In this document: piece after piece, positions 31,920-40,395 of the stretch
Layout: every line of letters begins with the position of its first letter
How positions within the stretch are numbered: the first letter of the stretch is position 1
Source: Sphingobium sp. JS3065
GTDB lineage: Bacteria > Pseudomonadota > Alphaproteobacteria > Sphingomonadales > Sphingomonadaceae
Assembly: GCF_026427355.1 (NCBI RefSeq)
Contig: NZ_CP102664.1
Coordinates: 310,001 to 374,000 of the forward strand
Direction of reading: 5' to 3'
Length of the DNA stretch: 64,000 bases
Translations under genes and position numbers: made by a program
The notes under the pieces: model-generated
The model's database searches: none
What the model was told of the DNA's origin: nothing
Seen by the model: the letters and a program-made list of their open reading frames with translations, nothing else

Positions 31920-32642
31920 ATGGTGTTCGTCCCAGGCCGCAAGCTGACCAGCTATGAGCGTGGTTTCGGACGCGGCTTCGGGATCGAGATCGCGGGCGAG
32001 GCGGCGGAGAAGGAATCGCGCGACATTCTTGCGCAGGACGCCATCGTCATCAAAGGCGCGGCGGTCGATGCGGTCGAGCACACCACCAACAGCGTGAAGA
32101 CCAAGATCCGCAACTTCATCGACCAGCATTTTCGCGGGTCGGAAATGCACGGCAATAATCATCGGCGGGTTTCGAACGCGGCGGCGCAGTCGAAATTCTA
32201 CAACGACCTGTCGACGCAGGGGCAATATACCGGCCTGGTCTATTCCAAATGGGGCAGAGGCAAGGGACCGGGCAGCTTCATCGACTTCCTGGTGCTGCAT
32301 ATACAGGGCGGCACGCTGGAGGCCCGCGACGGCGGCAAGCTGAAGATCCCGAACCGAAAGGCGCCGGGTTCACTGATGGGCCAGGTCGGTGATTTCGGCA
32401 GCAGCCGCATCTTCATCCGCAAGGGGGAGGACGGCAAATCCTTCCTGATGCGGGCCTTCAAGAACGGCGCAGGCGGCCAGCGCGGCGGCAGGGTGGTGTT
32501 GCTGGCGACGCTGGTCGACGAACTGCGCTTCCCGGCGTCGCTACGCGGGATCGAAACCATCCTCGCTGCTGCGGGACCGGAGCTTGAAAACAACTTCCTC
32601 GCCCTGCTGGGGCAGAGCGGCACGACGGGAACGGCAGCATGA
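31920..32642 (+). CDS. DUF6441 minor tail/neck protein
   Basis: 240 aa. ASERG-like start, then a basic helical middle (VKTKIRNFIDQHFRGSEMHGNNHRRVSNAAAQSKFYND) and the DUF6441-like TKTGFVYSKWGRG... IFIRKG pattern; the C-terminal RFPASLRGIETILAAAGPELENNFLALL is typical. In related phages this position holds the neck or tail-completion component (lambda gpZ/U position). Confidence 0.72.
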   Translation: MVFVPGRKLTSYERGFGRGFGIEIAGEAAEKESRDILAQDAIVIKGAAVDAVEHTTNSVKTKIRNFIDQHFRGSEMHGNNHRRVSNAAAQSKFYNDLSTQGQYTGLVYSKWGRGKGPGSFIDFLVLHIQGGTLEARDGGKLKIPNRKAPGSLMGQVGDFGSSRIFIRKGEDGKSFLMRAFKNGAGGQRGGRVVLLATLVDELRFPASLRGIETILAAAGPELENNFLALLGQSGTTGTAA

Positions 32643-33112
32643 GCAGCGTCCGCGAACAGATTTTTCAGGCGGTTTTCGCCAAGATCGTGGCGGTCAGGGA
32701 CGCGCTGGAATGGGCAACGGCTGTGCGCAATCCGAGCGAGCCGTTGGGCGACGACCAGTTGAACGCGCTGTTCATGCAGGATGGCGGCCTTCTAGACCCG
32801 CGCGGCCTTTCGGGCGGCGTGCAGGAGGATGAGGTGGAATTCTCGATCGGCCTTCTTGTCCGCGAGAAGGAGTCCGCCGGACTCGGCAAGGAAGCGTTGG
32901 TCGACGCGGGCTTCGTCGCGGTGATGAACGCGCTGCTCGACCCCAGCGACATCCAGCTTGGCGGGCTGGTCGAGATGATCGAAGCGCGCGGCGGCAGCGA
33001 CCCGGTTTACGGCCGCGCCAAGGAAGGCGCGCGGGTCATCGGCGGCCTGGTCATGGATTTTTCAGCGCGGTTTCTGACCCGCGAGGGTGATGCCTCGCAG
33101 GTCGGGCCGTGA
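32639..33112 (+). CDS. Tail terminator / completion-like protein
   Basis: 157 aa, four-base overlap with DUF6441. SVREQIFQAVFAKIVAVRDALEWATAVRNPSEPL starts like many tail terminator proteins; the alpha/beta core LLVREKESAGLGKEALVDAGFVAVMNALL and C-terminal VIGGLVMDFSARFLTREGD also fit. Located exactly before the tail tube, where gpU-like proteins sit. Confidence 0.68.
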   Translation: MSSVREQIFQAVFAKIVAVRDALEWATAVRNPSEPLGDDQLNALFMQDGGLLDPRGLSGGVQEDEVEFSIGLLVREKESAGLGKEALVDAGFVAVMNALLDPSDIQLGGLVEMIEARGGSDPVYGRAKEGARVIGGLVMDFSARFLTREGDASQVGP

Positions 33113-33129
33113 AACGGAAGGAGGCAGTT

Positions 33130-33345
33130 ATGGGTGACAAGCAGGGAATGAGCTTCACCCCGCGCAGCGGCGACACGCATGTGATCGGGGAAGATGGCGA
33201 GGTGGTGAACGTCGATGCTCAGACGCGCAGCGGCGTCGACAGCGCAATGGTCGAGGTGCCGCAGGCCGGTACAGGCGAGGGTGCGCAGGGCGACGGCAGC
33301 GATGGTCATCTGCCGCACGGCCGACGCGGCAAGGCCGCGTCCTGA
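33130..33345 (+). CDS. Hypothetical small tail-region protein
   Basis: 71 aa. I chose ATG 33130, which has AAGGAGG at ideal distance; GTG 33109 upstream lacks one. Gly/Asp/Val-rich, polar and probably disordered. Function unknown; small proteins between tail terminator and tube are frequent in this phage type. Confidence 0.6.
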   Translation: MGDKQGMSFTPRSGDTHVIGEDGEVVNVDAQTRSGVDSAMVEVPQAGTGEGAQGDGSDGHLPHGRRGKAAS

Positions 33346-33377
33346 CACGACGTTTCAATCTGAAAGGACTGTGACCG

Positions 33378-34541
33378 ATGGGTGATTTCCTGATCAAGAA
33401 CCGCCTGGTGCTGGCGAAGGTGGAAACCACCGCCGGCGTCGATGCCTCTCCCACCCCGTCGGCCGACGCCGTGCTGTGCGAGGAACCGCGCGTCGCGCCG
33501 AATATGGAGCTGGAGCGCACCAATGAGGTGACGGGTTCGCTCGACAGCCCGCAGTCGATTGTCGGTGGCGGCTATGTCGAGCACAGCCAGCGCATCTTCG
33601 CCAAGGGTTCGGGCACGCCCGGCACGCCGCCGGAAATGGACCCCTATCTGAAGGCGTCAGCCCTTGGCCTCACCACCCTGGCGGCGGCCAGCACCGGCAC
33701 GGCGCAGGCCGGCGCGGCGGCCAGCATCACGCTGGCGGCGGGCGCGCCGTCGACGGACCTCAAGGGCTTCGTGATCGTGACGACCGGCGGCGTCGGTTCC
33801 GGCCAGACCCGCGTCATCACCGGGTACAACACCACCACCAAGGTCGCGTCGGTCTATCCAGATTGGGACACCGCACCGGACGCCACCACCACCTATTCGG
33901 TGAAGGCGGGCAATCTCTACGTGCCGGCGTCGACAGCGCTGAAGAACATCACCAGCTATGTCTATCAGAAGAATTCGGGCGTCGGGAACGCGATCCTGAA
34001 GAAGCTGATGGGCGGCGCCGCGAACTGCGCCTTTGCGATCCAGACCCGTCAGACGGGCCGCTTCACCTTCACGGTGCGCGGCAAGCTGAGCGATCCGGAG
34101 GATGTGGCGAATCCGGCGGCCGGGGTGTTCGACGCCACCCGTCCGCGTCCGCTGCGCGACGCCGACGCCTTCCTCGACGGGACGCGGGTCTGCTTCCGCA
34201 ACTTCACGCTCGATTGGGGCAATGTGCTGACGCAGGCCGACTGCCCCGACGAGCAATATGGCTATGACGTCGCGCGGGTCACCGATCGGCGGGCCACGGG
34301 CCGGATCAACCCGCAGATGAAGACGCTGTCGGAGCGCAATGCCTGGGGCGACATGGTGGCCGGGACGACCAAGCCGCTGTGGCTCAATTGGGGCGAGGTA
34401 GACGGCAACCGCATTTCCCTGTTCATCCCGGCGATCGCCTATACCGGCAATGAGGAAGAGGATCTGGACGGCATCGCCGCAGACGGCCTCCCCTTCGAAG
34501 CGGTCGGGCCCGATAGCTGGGTCTATCTGCTGTTCTGGTGA
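33378..34541 (+). CDS. Major tail tube protein
   Basis: 387 aa. Start DFLIKNRLVLAKVETTAGVDASPTPSADAVLCEEPRVAPNME, the common N-terminus of this tail-tube family. An inserted Gly/Ala/Thr beta domain (residues ~95-175) precedes the core VPASTALKNITSYVYQK and the C-terminal Trp-rich strands ending DSWVYLLFW. Forms the tail tube; a tail assembly chaperone follows as expected. Confidence 0.9.
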   Translation: MGDFLIKNRLVLAKVETTAGVDASPTPSADAVLCEEPRVAPNMELERTNEVTGSLDSPQSIVGGGYVEHSQRIFAKGSGTPGTPPEMDPYLKASALGLTTLAAASTGTAQAGAAASITLAAGAPSTDLKGFVIVTTGGVGSGQTRVITGYNTTTKVASVYPDWDTAPDATTTYSVKAGNLYVPASTALKNITSYVYQKNSGVGNAILKKLMGGAANCAFAIQTRQTGRFTFTVRGKLSDPEDVANPAAGVFDATRPRPLRDADAFLDGTRVCFRNFTLDWGNVLTQADCPDEQYGYDVARVTDRRATGRINPQMKTLSERNAWGDMVAGTTKPLWLNWGEVDGNRISLFIPAIAYTGNEEEDLDGIAADGLPFEAVGPDSWVYLLFW

Positions 34542-34548
34542 GGCGCGC

Positions 34549-35175
34549 ATGACGACCGTGTTGAACAACCATCGCCATGTGAAGACGCTGGGCGGCGTGG
34601 ACTATGCATTCCGCCGCCCTGACCTGTACGACCTGCCCGCGATGCGGCGGCGGCTGCGCATGGCGCGGGTGCGTCGCCCCTCGCTGCTGGAATATCGGAC
34701 GATCGGCGCCGAAGGCGCGCGCCGGATCGGGGAAGCCGCTGGCGATGCGGTGGAGGGCACCCGCCAGGCCGAGATCATCGAACGCTGGTACGACCTGCTG
34801 GTGCCGCTCGATGAAGACAAGATCGACGAACCGGACCTGGAGGCGCGCGCCAGGCTGTTCGAGCAGCAGCAGGCGGAACGCCGCGCCGAAATGGCGGCGC
34901 TCTATCCCGATGTGCTGGCGATCGAGGCGAATCTCGACCGTCACAGTTCCGATTGGGCGGAGCTGAAGGCGGATGCCGACTATTGGGAGGAGATCAGCCG
35001 GATCGACGCTGTTCGCCTGCTGCTGGTCGAGATTGGCGGCAGGACGTTCCCGCGCGATGCCGACGGGCTGATGATCGAGGAGGGGTATCAGAGCATCCCC
35101 GCCCAGCACCGGCTGCACCTGGGCACCTTCGCGCTGGGCCTGCTGGCGCCGGATGAGGTCACAAGAAAAAACTGA
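34549..35175 (+). CDS. Tail assembly chaperone, zero-frame product (gpG-like)
   Basis: 208 aa. Helical, Arg/Glu-rich with RHVKTLGGVDYAFRRPDLYDLPAMRRRLRMARVRRPS. Ends DEVTRKN just after an A AAA AAC slippery heptamer. Placed between tail tube and tape measure, it is the equivalent of lambda gpG; part of the ribosomes should shift to make the extended gpGT form. Confidence 0.85.
   Translation: MTTVLNNHRHVKTLGGVDYAFRRPDLYDLPAMRRRLRMARVRRPSLLEYRTIGAEGARRIGEAAGDAVEGTRQAEIIERWYDLLVPLDEDKIDEPDLEARARLFEQQQAERRAEMAALYPDVLAIEANLDRHSSDWAELKADADYWEEISRIDAVRLLLVEIGGRTFPRDADGLMIEEGYQSIPAQHRLHLGTFALGLLAPDEVTRKN
35166..35172 (+). other. -1 programmed frameshift slippery site
   Basis: A AAA AAC in the zero frame (codons AAA AAC at 35167-35172), three bases before the zero-frame stop TGA at 35173. 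A -1 slip continues with CTG ATC ATC, entering the downstream open frame. Confidence 0.85.
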
Positions 35176-35495
35176 TCATCGCCGCCGCCTGGGCCTTCGA
35201 CCCGGCGGCCTATGACGGCGGCGAGGAATATACCCCGCGCAGTCCCTTGCGCGGCGACTCCTTCATCGCGCAGGAGCCGGCGGGCGTCCGCTGGCTGCAT
35301 GTGCATCCCGAATATCTGGTCGACGACGAAGTCGCGCTGATCGTGCGGCTTGCCCGGCTGTGGCGCGACGGCGTGCTGCCCGAAGAGGGCGGGGCGCTCG
35401 CGCAATCGGCTTGGACCGTCGCGGCCGTCAGCATCGTGCTGAAGGCCTGGGCCGATCTCCAGGCCGCCCGCGATCGGAAGACCCGAAAGGATTGA
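35172..35495 (+). CDS. Frameshift extension of the tail assembly chaperone (gpT-like part)
   Basis: Open -1 frame encoding 107 residues (LIIAAAWAFDPAAYDGGEEYTP ... ARDRKTRKD) without its own good start codon or Shine-Dalgarno. Fused to the upstream 208 residues it gives a ~315-aa product spanning 34549-35495. It contains the W-L/H-V-P-E-Y aromatic stretch typical of gpT-like extensions, which recruit the tape-measure protein. Confidence 0.82.
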   Translation: MIIAAAWAFDPAAYDGGEEYTPRSPLRGDSFIAQEPAGVRWLHVHPEYLVDDEVALIVRLARLWRDGVLPEEGGALAQSAWTVAAVSIVLKAWADLQAARDRKTRKD

Positions 35496-35499
35496 CCGC

Positions 35500-38253
35500 A
35501 TGGCTCCTCCTTCCCGCGCCGTGAACCTGGCGCTGCGCATCGTCGGGATTACCGATGCGGAGCGCGACTTCAAACGGGTGGGCGACGCGGGCGGCAAGGC
35601 GTTCCGCGACATCAGCCAGGAAGCGCTGGACGCGGAGAAGGCGGTTATCCGCCTCACGAACGCCGAGAAGTCCGCCGCGCTGGTTGCGGAGCGCCGCCGC
35701 ACCGCCCGGTCGGAAGCGCGGGCCTTGTTCCCCAATGGCAGTGATTCGCCGTCATCGGTGCGGCAGCAGCGGCGCCGCTATGTGGCCGACGCCGTATCGA
35801 AAGCTGAAGCCGCGATCGACGATGCGCAGGGTGCGCAGGCGCTGGAGAATCTGGCAACCCGTTCGGCTGCTGCTGAGGCGCGGTTGGTGGCGTTGGGGCG
35901 CGCCGCGGGCCTCGCCGGCGTGGCCATCGTTGCGCTTGGGGTCGCGACCTATAAGGTGGCCGACGCCTCTGACGAGCACCACAAGGCCCTCGAAGCCTTC
36001 AACCGGCAGATCGAACTCACCGGTAACGTGTCTGCGGCAACGTCCGAAGAACTGGAGCAGTTCGCGGACAAGGCGGCGCGCACCAGCATTGCCACGGAAA
36101 AGACCGCACTCCAGGCTGCGGCCACTCTGGCGAAGGTGCCGGGTCTTGCCCGCGAGACGCTGAACGAAGCGCTGAGCGTCGCCGGCGATCTGGGGGATGA
36201 TCCGGAGGCGATCACCCAATGGGCTGAGAAAATGGGAAGCGTGCTGAGCGCGCTCGCCCGCGACGATATAGAGGCGTTGCGCACCGCCTTGGCCGATACC
36301 AATCCCGAATTGCAGATCACCGTCATGCGTCTTGCGGAAGCGGGCAAGACTGCGGAGGCGCAGAAGGCCTATATTCAGGGCCTCGCGCGGGCGGCCAGTG
36401 GGTCGGGCGGCCTGGACGAATCGGCGCAGTCGGTGGGCGAGGCGTGGGACCGCATGCTGACCCGGATCGGTGACAGTTCCGGCGTCACCAGCGGGCTGAT
36501 CAGTCTATTTGATGGGATCGCCAACGCCATCGACCGGACCGCGGACCGCGTCGCAAACTTCGGCACGCGTGTCGCCAACTTCTACCGCTGGGCGCGAGGG
36601 CAGCAGCAGGAACAGGAAATCCGTTCTCCCTTCGCGACGCCGATCGACAACATGCTGGCCATGGGGCGGCAGGCGCAGGGCCTTGCGACCGATGCCGCCG
36701 CGCGGGCGCTGATGGCGAAACCGGACCGGCCTTCCCGATCTGGCAGAGGCGGCAAGTCCGACGCGGAGCGGGAAGCCGAACGACGCGCCCGCGAAGCGGA
36801 GCAGGCCCGGCAGGCGGCGGACCGCATCAAGCAGTCGAACGATGAGGTGATCGCCAGCTACAAGCAGCGGGCCGATGAGGCGCAGGCCCGGCTGGGGCTG
36901 GAGGGTGACGCGCTGGAAGCGGTCGTCCGTCAACAGACGATCGACGCCGCGGCGCGCCGCATATCGATGGATCTGGTCGAAAAGGAAGTCACGGCGCGCA
37001 AGCTGGCGGCGAAAGGACAGTTCGACGAAGCCCAGGCCCGCGCCGAAGCGACGGCGATCGTCAACCAGCAGACCGATGCGGTGCGGCAATATGCCGCCGC
37101 AGAATATGACGCGGCGCAGGCGCAGAAGTTGTTTCAGGAACGGCAGCGCATCGCCAATCAGCTATTCGACGAAACCCGCACGCCGCTGGAGCGAATCGCG
37201 CAGGAGGTCGCCAATGTGCAGGCGGCGTTCGATAGCGGCGCCATCAGCGCCTTTACCTTCAGTCGCCGGATGAAGCAGCTTGCCCAGGACTATGTCGACA
37301 CCGGCAGGATGGGCAGCCGGGTGTGGGAAGGTTTCGGCCATGACGTAGGGCGCACGCTGAGCGATATCGTGCTGAACGGCGGGACGGCCCGCGACGTGCT
37401 GATGGAGTTGATCCGGCTGCCGCTGGAGCGGCTGCTGGCGCAGAATGTCGAGGCGCCGATCGCAAAATTCGTCGACGGCCTGACCGGCAACGATGTCGAG
37501 AAGAATGTCGCCAAGGCGAAGACCGACATTCTGCCGGGACTGCCGCAGCAGCTCGGTATCCAGGCGGAGCCGGAATTCATGCGGCTGACGACCGCGGCCG
37601 GCATGGCTGCCGATGCGCTGACTCGCGTGGCGGTGGCCGGTGGGTCGCCCGTGGTCGATCCGCTGGCCGATGTCGGCACCGAAGCAGCCAAGGCGGCGGA
37701 GGGCATGAACGCCATCAGCGGCCAGTCCGCGCAGCTCGGCTCCGCCTTCAACAGCCTGATTGCGATGGCGGCCGGTGGGTCGGTGTCGGGCGGCGGTGGC
37801 TTCCTCGGCACGGTCCTCGGCCTGGGCGCCAAGCTGGTGGCACCGGCTATCGGCGGCGGACCCGTGACCAGCGCCGGCACCGATGCTGTCTATGGCGGGA
37901 CGCTGGGCGGCATCTATCACGATGGCGGCACGGTGCGACCCGGCGGCAAGCAGCGGGTTATGCCGTTCGACATGGGCGCATTGCCGCGCCTGCATAACGG
38001 CACGCTGCGCAACGACGAGTTCGCCGCCGTGCTTCAGCTCGACGAGGAAGTGCTCGACCGCTCGCAGGCCCGCGCCTTCCGCACGCTGCTGCGCGGCGGT
38101 TCGCCGCGGCGGCAGGAAAGCGGCGGCGGCGGTCCGACGATCGTCAACAATTGGAACATGCCCGCCACGCCGGACCGTCGCCGGACTGGCGCGGAAGTCG
38201 CGCGGCGGCAGGCCGAGCAACAGGATGATTATCGTCGGAGGGGCTTGGCATGA
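35500..38253 (+). CDS. Tape measure protein
   Basis: 917 aa, long, helical and Ala/Arg/Glu-rich. An N-terminal domain (RAVNLALRIVGITDAERDFKRVGDAGGKAFRDISQEALDAEK) is followed by a membrane-like segment around residue 130 (GLAGVAIVALGV), the tail-length tape region with TARTSIATEKTALQAAATLAKVPGL, and a Gly-rich C-terminal segment with YHDGGTVRPGGKQRVMPFDMGALPRLHNG typical of lambda-type tape measures. Length should set the tail length. Confidence 0.93.
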   Translation: MAPPSRAVNLALRIVGITDAERDFKRVGDAGGKAFRDISQEALDAEKAVIRLTNAEKSAALVAERRRTARSEARALFPNGSDSPSSVRQQRRRYVADAVSKAEAAIDDAQGAQALENLATRSAAAEARLVALGRAAGLAGVAIVALGVATYKVADASDEHHKALEAFNRQIELTGNVSAATSEELEQFADKAARTSIATEKTALQAAATLAKVPGLARETLNEALSVAGDLGDDPEAITQWAEKMGSVLSALARDDIEALRTALADTNPELQITVMRLAEAGKTAEAQKAYIQGLARAASGSGGLDESAQSVGEAWDRMLTRIGDSSGVTSGLISLFDGIANAIDRTADRVANFGTRVANFYRWARGQQQEQEIRSPFATPIDNMLAMGRQAQGLATDAAARALMAKPDRPSRSGRGGKSDAEREAERRAREAEQARQAADRIKQSNDEVIASYKQRADEAQARLGLEGDALEAVVRQQTIDAAARRISMDLVEKEVTARKLAAKGQFDEAQARAEATAIVNQQTDAVRQYAAAEYDAAQAQKLFQERQRIANQLFDETRTPLERIAQEVANVQAAFDSGAISAFTFSRRMKQLAQDYVDTGRMGSRVWEGFGHDVGRTLSDIVLNGGTARDVLMELIRLPLERLLAQNVEAPIAKFVDGLTGNDVEKNVAKAKTDILPGLPQQLGIQAEPEFMRLTTAAGMAADALTRVAVAGGSPVVDPLADVGTEAAKAAEGMNAISGQSAQLGSAFNSLIAMAAGGSVSGGGGFLGTVLGLGAKLVAPAIGGGPVTSAGTDAVYGGTLGGIYHDGGTVRPGGKQRVMPFDMGALPRLHNGTLRNDEFAAVLQLDEEVLDRSQARAFRTLLRGGSPRRQESGGGGPTIVNNWNMPATPDRRRTGAEVARRQAEQQDDYRRRGLA

Positions 38254-38876
38254 CGGACGATGTGCGCTTGCCGGAGAAGTGGTCGAAAGGGTCCAATGGC
38301 GGCTTTGAATTCTCGACCGAGTCTGTGAAGACCGACGATGGCGGAACGGAGCGGAACGAGAATTGGGCGTTCCCGCTTCGCCGCTATGAAATCTCCCATA
38401 ATGTGAAAACGATCGAGGACATTGCCTTGCTGCGCGCTTTCCATGCGGCGCGGCGCGGGGCGTCCCGGTCGTTCCTGTTCAAGGACTGGATCGACTATAC
38501 CTCCAAGGCGGATGGCAATTCCGCAGCGGCCATGACCGATCAGCCTTTGGGCACCGGTGATGGCGTGACCACCGCCTTCCAGCTCGTGAAGCGCTATGCC
38601 GATGCCGTCAGCCCGATCGACGTGCCGGTGCTCTGGCCGGTCGCGGGGACCTTGCTCATCGCCAAGAATGGCGTGGCCGCGCCCACCGGCTGGTCGGTCA
38701 ACCGGGGGACCGGGATCGTCACCTTCACCTCGGCTCCGGCTCTCGGCGTGGCCATCACCGCCGGCTTCCAGTTCGATGTGCCCGTGCATTTCGAGGATGA
38801 TCTGCTCCGCATCAGCTGGGACACGATCAACAGCCGCAGCGCCGGCAGCGTGCCGCTGGAGGAAGTGCGCGCATGA
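38250..38876 (+). CDS. DUF2460 tail tip protein (GTA gp12-like)
   Basis: 208 aa. LPEKWSKGSNGGFEFSTESVKTDDGGTERNENWAFPLRRYEISHNVKTIEDIALLRAFHAARRGASRSFLFKDWIDY is diagnostic of DUF2460, the distal tail protein of gene transfer agents and related siphoviruses. Its four-base overlaps with the tape measure and DUF2163 genes keep the tip module together. Confidence 0.92.
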   Translation: MTDDVRLPEKWSKGSNGGFEFSTESVKTDDGGTERNENWAFPLRRYEISHNVKTIEDIALLRAFHAARRGASRSFLFKDWIDYTSKADGNSAAAMTDQPLGTGDGVTTAFQLVKRYADAVSPIDVPVLWPVAGTLLIAKNGVAAPTGWSVNRGTGIVTFTSAPALGVAITAGFQFDVPVHFEDDLLRISWDTINSRSAGSVPLEEVRA

Positions 38877-39943
38877 GCAGGACGATTCCGGCGGAGTTGA
38901 TCTCGCATCTCGCCTCTTCGTCGCGATCATTGGCCTGGTGCCTGCGGATTGACGCGGCAAACGGCGCGAGCGTCGGGTTGACGACACATGATCGCACTCT
39001 GTCGATCGACATCGGTGACGGGATGCTGGCCTATTCAGGCGGCCTCACCATGTCCGAGGTCGTGCTTTCCGCCGGAATGGGGGCCGATAATTTTCAGGCG
39101 AGCGGACCTTTGGGGCCGCTCTTTACGGCGGAAGATATTCTAGGAGGGCGCTGGAATAAGGCGCGCTTCAGGCTTTTTGAGGTGAACCACAGGTCGCTCA
39201 CATCGGGCGTCATCAAGATTCTCGGCGGGAAGCTGGGTCAGCCGATGGTCAAGGGCCGCTCCTTCTCCCTGGAAGGGCTGGGTCACACGGCTAGCTATAA
39301 TCAGGAAATCGGCCGGGTGACCTCGCCCTACTGTTCGGCCACCTTTGGCGATTCCCGTTGCAAATATCCGTTGCTGCCGGCGCCATGGGCCGCATCCCTC
39401 GCCGTCGAGGAGCGCGGCGCATGGGATGCCGGGGTCGGAAGTTTCGTTCGGCCGACGACGTTCAATGGCTTCCATTATGTCTGTTCGGCGGCGGGCACCA
39501 CCGGCGCATCGGAGCCGACATGGCCCACGACGCTGGGCGCCACGGTCGCGGATGGCAGCGCGGAATGGACCTGCATCAAGGCGGCCACGATTGAGGCCGT
39601 GGTCGCGACGGTCTCCGATGATCTGACTTTCACCTTGGCCGTGTTGCCGATCGGCACCGTGAACGATGAACTGAATTATGGCCGGGTCGCTTTCACCAGC
39701 GGGGCGCTGGCGTCCGATCCCGAGATCGAGATTTTCGACTGGATCGCCACCACCCGCACCGTCGCCCTCTATGCGGGCATGGCGACGCTGCCTTCGCCCG
39801 GCGACACGCTGGTGATTCGGCGGCCATGCCAGAACACGCGCACCTTTTGCCGGGATGATTGGGCGAACACCTGGAACTTCCGGGGCGAGCCGGATCAGCG
39901 GGGCAGCGACCAGGTGCTGCGCGGCCCGACGGGAGGGGCGTGA
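38873..39943 (+). CDS. DUF2163 tail tip protein (GTA gp13-like)
   Basis: 356 aa. N-terminal RTIPAELISHLASSSRSLAWCLRIDAANGASVGLTTHDRTLSIDIGDGMLAYSGG plus RFRLFEVNH...GKLGQPMVKGRSFSLEGLGHTASYNQEIGRVTSPYCSATFGDSRC, with the C-terminal Cys motif (PCQNTRTFCRD): the family BR0599/DUF2163 hub component. It shares the GTA-type tail tip order. The Cys-rich C-terminal half may bind iron or form disulphides. Confidence 0.93.
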   Translation: MSRTIPAELISHLASSSRSLAWCLRIDAANGASVGLTTHDRTLSIDIGDGMLAYSGGLTMSEVVLSAGMGADNFQASGPLGPLFTAEDILGGRWNKARFRLFEVNHRSLTSGVIKILGGKLGQPMVKGRSFSLEGLGHTASYNQEIGRVTSPYCSATFGDSRCKYPLLPAPWAASLAVEERGAWDAGVGSFVRPTTFNGFHYVCSAAGTTGASEPTWPTTLGATVADGSAEWTCIKAATIEAVVATVSDDLTFTLAVLPIGTVNDELNYGRVAFTSGALASDPEIEIFDWIATTRTVALYAGMATLPSPGDTLVIRRPCQNTRTFCRDDWANTWNFRGEPDQRGSDQVLRGPTGGA

Positions 39944-40395
39944 TGGTCACCAGAGCGGAAATCGTGGCGGAAGCGCGGCGTTGGATCGGGACGCCCTATC
40001 ATGAGCAGGCGAGCGTCCGGGGTCGCGGTTGCGACTGCAAGGGGCTGGTGGTCGGCGTCGCGCGGGCCTGCGGATTGCCCGAGGCAGAGGGATTCCATGC
40101 CTGTCTCGCCAATTATGGCCCGCGCGTGGACGTCGCGCTGTTGCGGCGTGGACTTGAAAGCGAGCTGAGGCAGGTCGCCATTCCGCGCCCGGGCGATGTG
40201 CTGCTGCTGCGCGTCCGCGGGAAGCCCCAGCATTTGGGTTTGATGGTCGAGGGCGGTCGAATGGTTCATTGTTGGGGCGCGGGAATGCAACAGGTCGTTT
40301 CGGCTGCCTGGACCGTGGGCAGGGCGCAGCGGGAACTGGATTCGGCGTGGGCTTTCCCCTCGCTGCTAGCCGCCGAGGAGGCTGTGTATGGCTGA
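39943..40395 (+). CDS. NlpC/P60 family tail peptidase (GTA gp14-like)
   Basis: 150 aa. ARRWIGTPYHEQASVRGRGCDCKGLVVGVARA carries the NlpC/P60 Cys (GCDCKG, where DCSG is more usual) and HLGLMVEGGRMVH the His. It is expected to locally cut peptidoglycan during DNA entry. The strong GGGAGGGG ribosome-binding site and the eight-base overlap with the hub gene fit the GTA-like tip module. Confidence 0.92.
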   Translation: MVTRAEIVAEARRWIGTPYHEQASVRGRGCDCKGLVVGVARACGLPEAEGFHACLANYGPRVDVALLRRGLESELRQVAIPRPGDVLLLRVRGKPQHLGLMVEGGRMVHCWGAGMQQVVSAAWTVGRAQRELDSAWAFPSLLAAEEAVYG

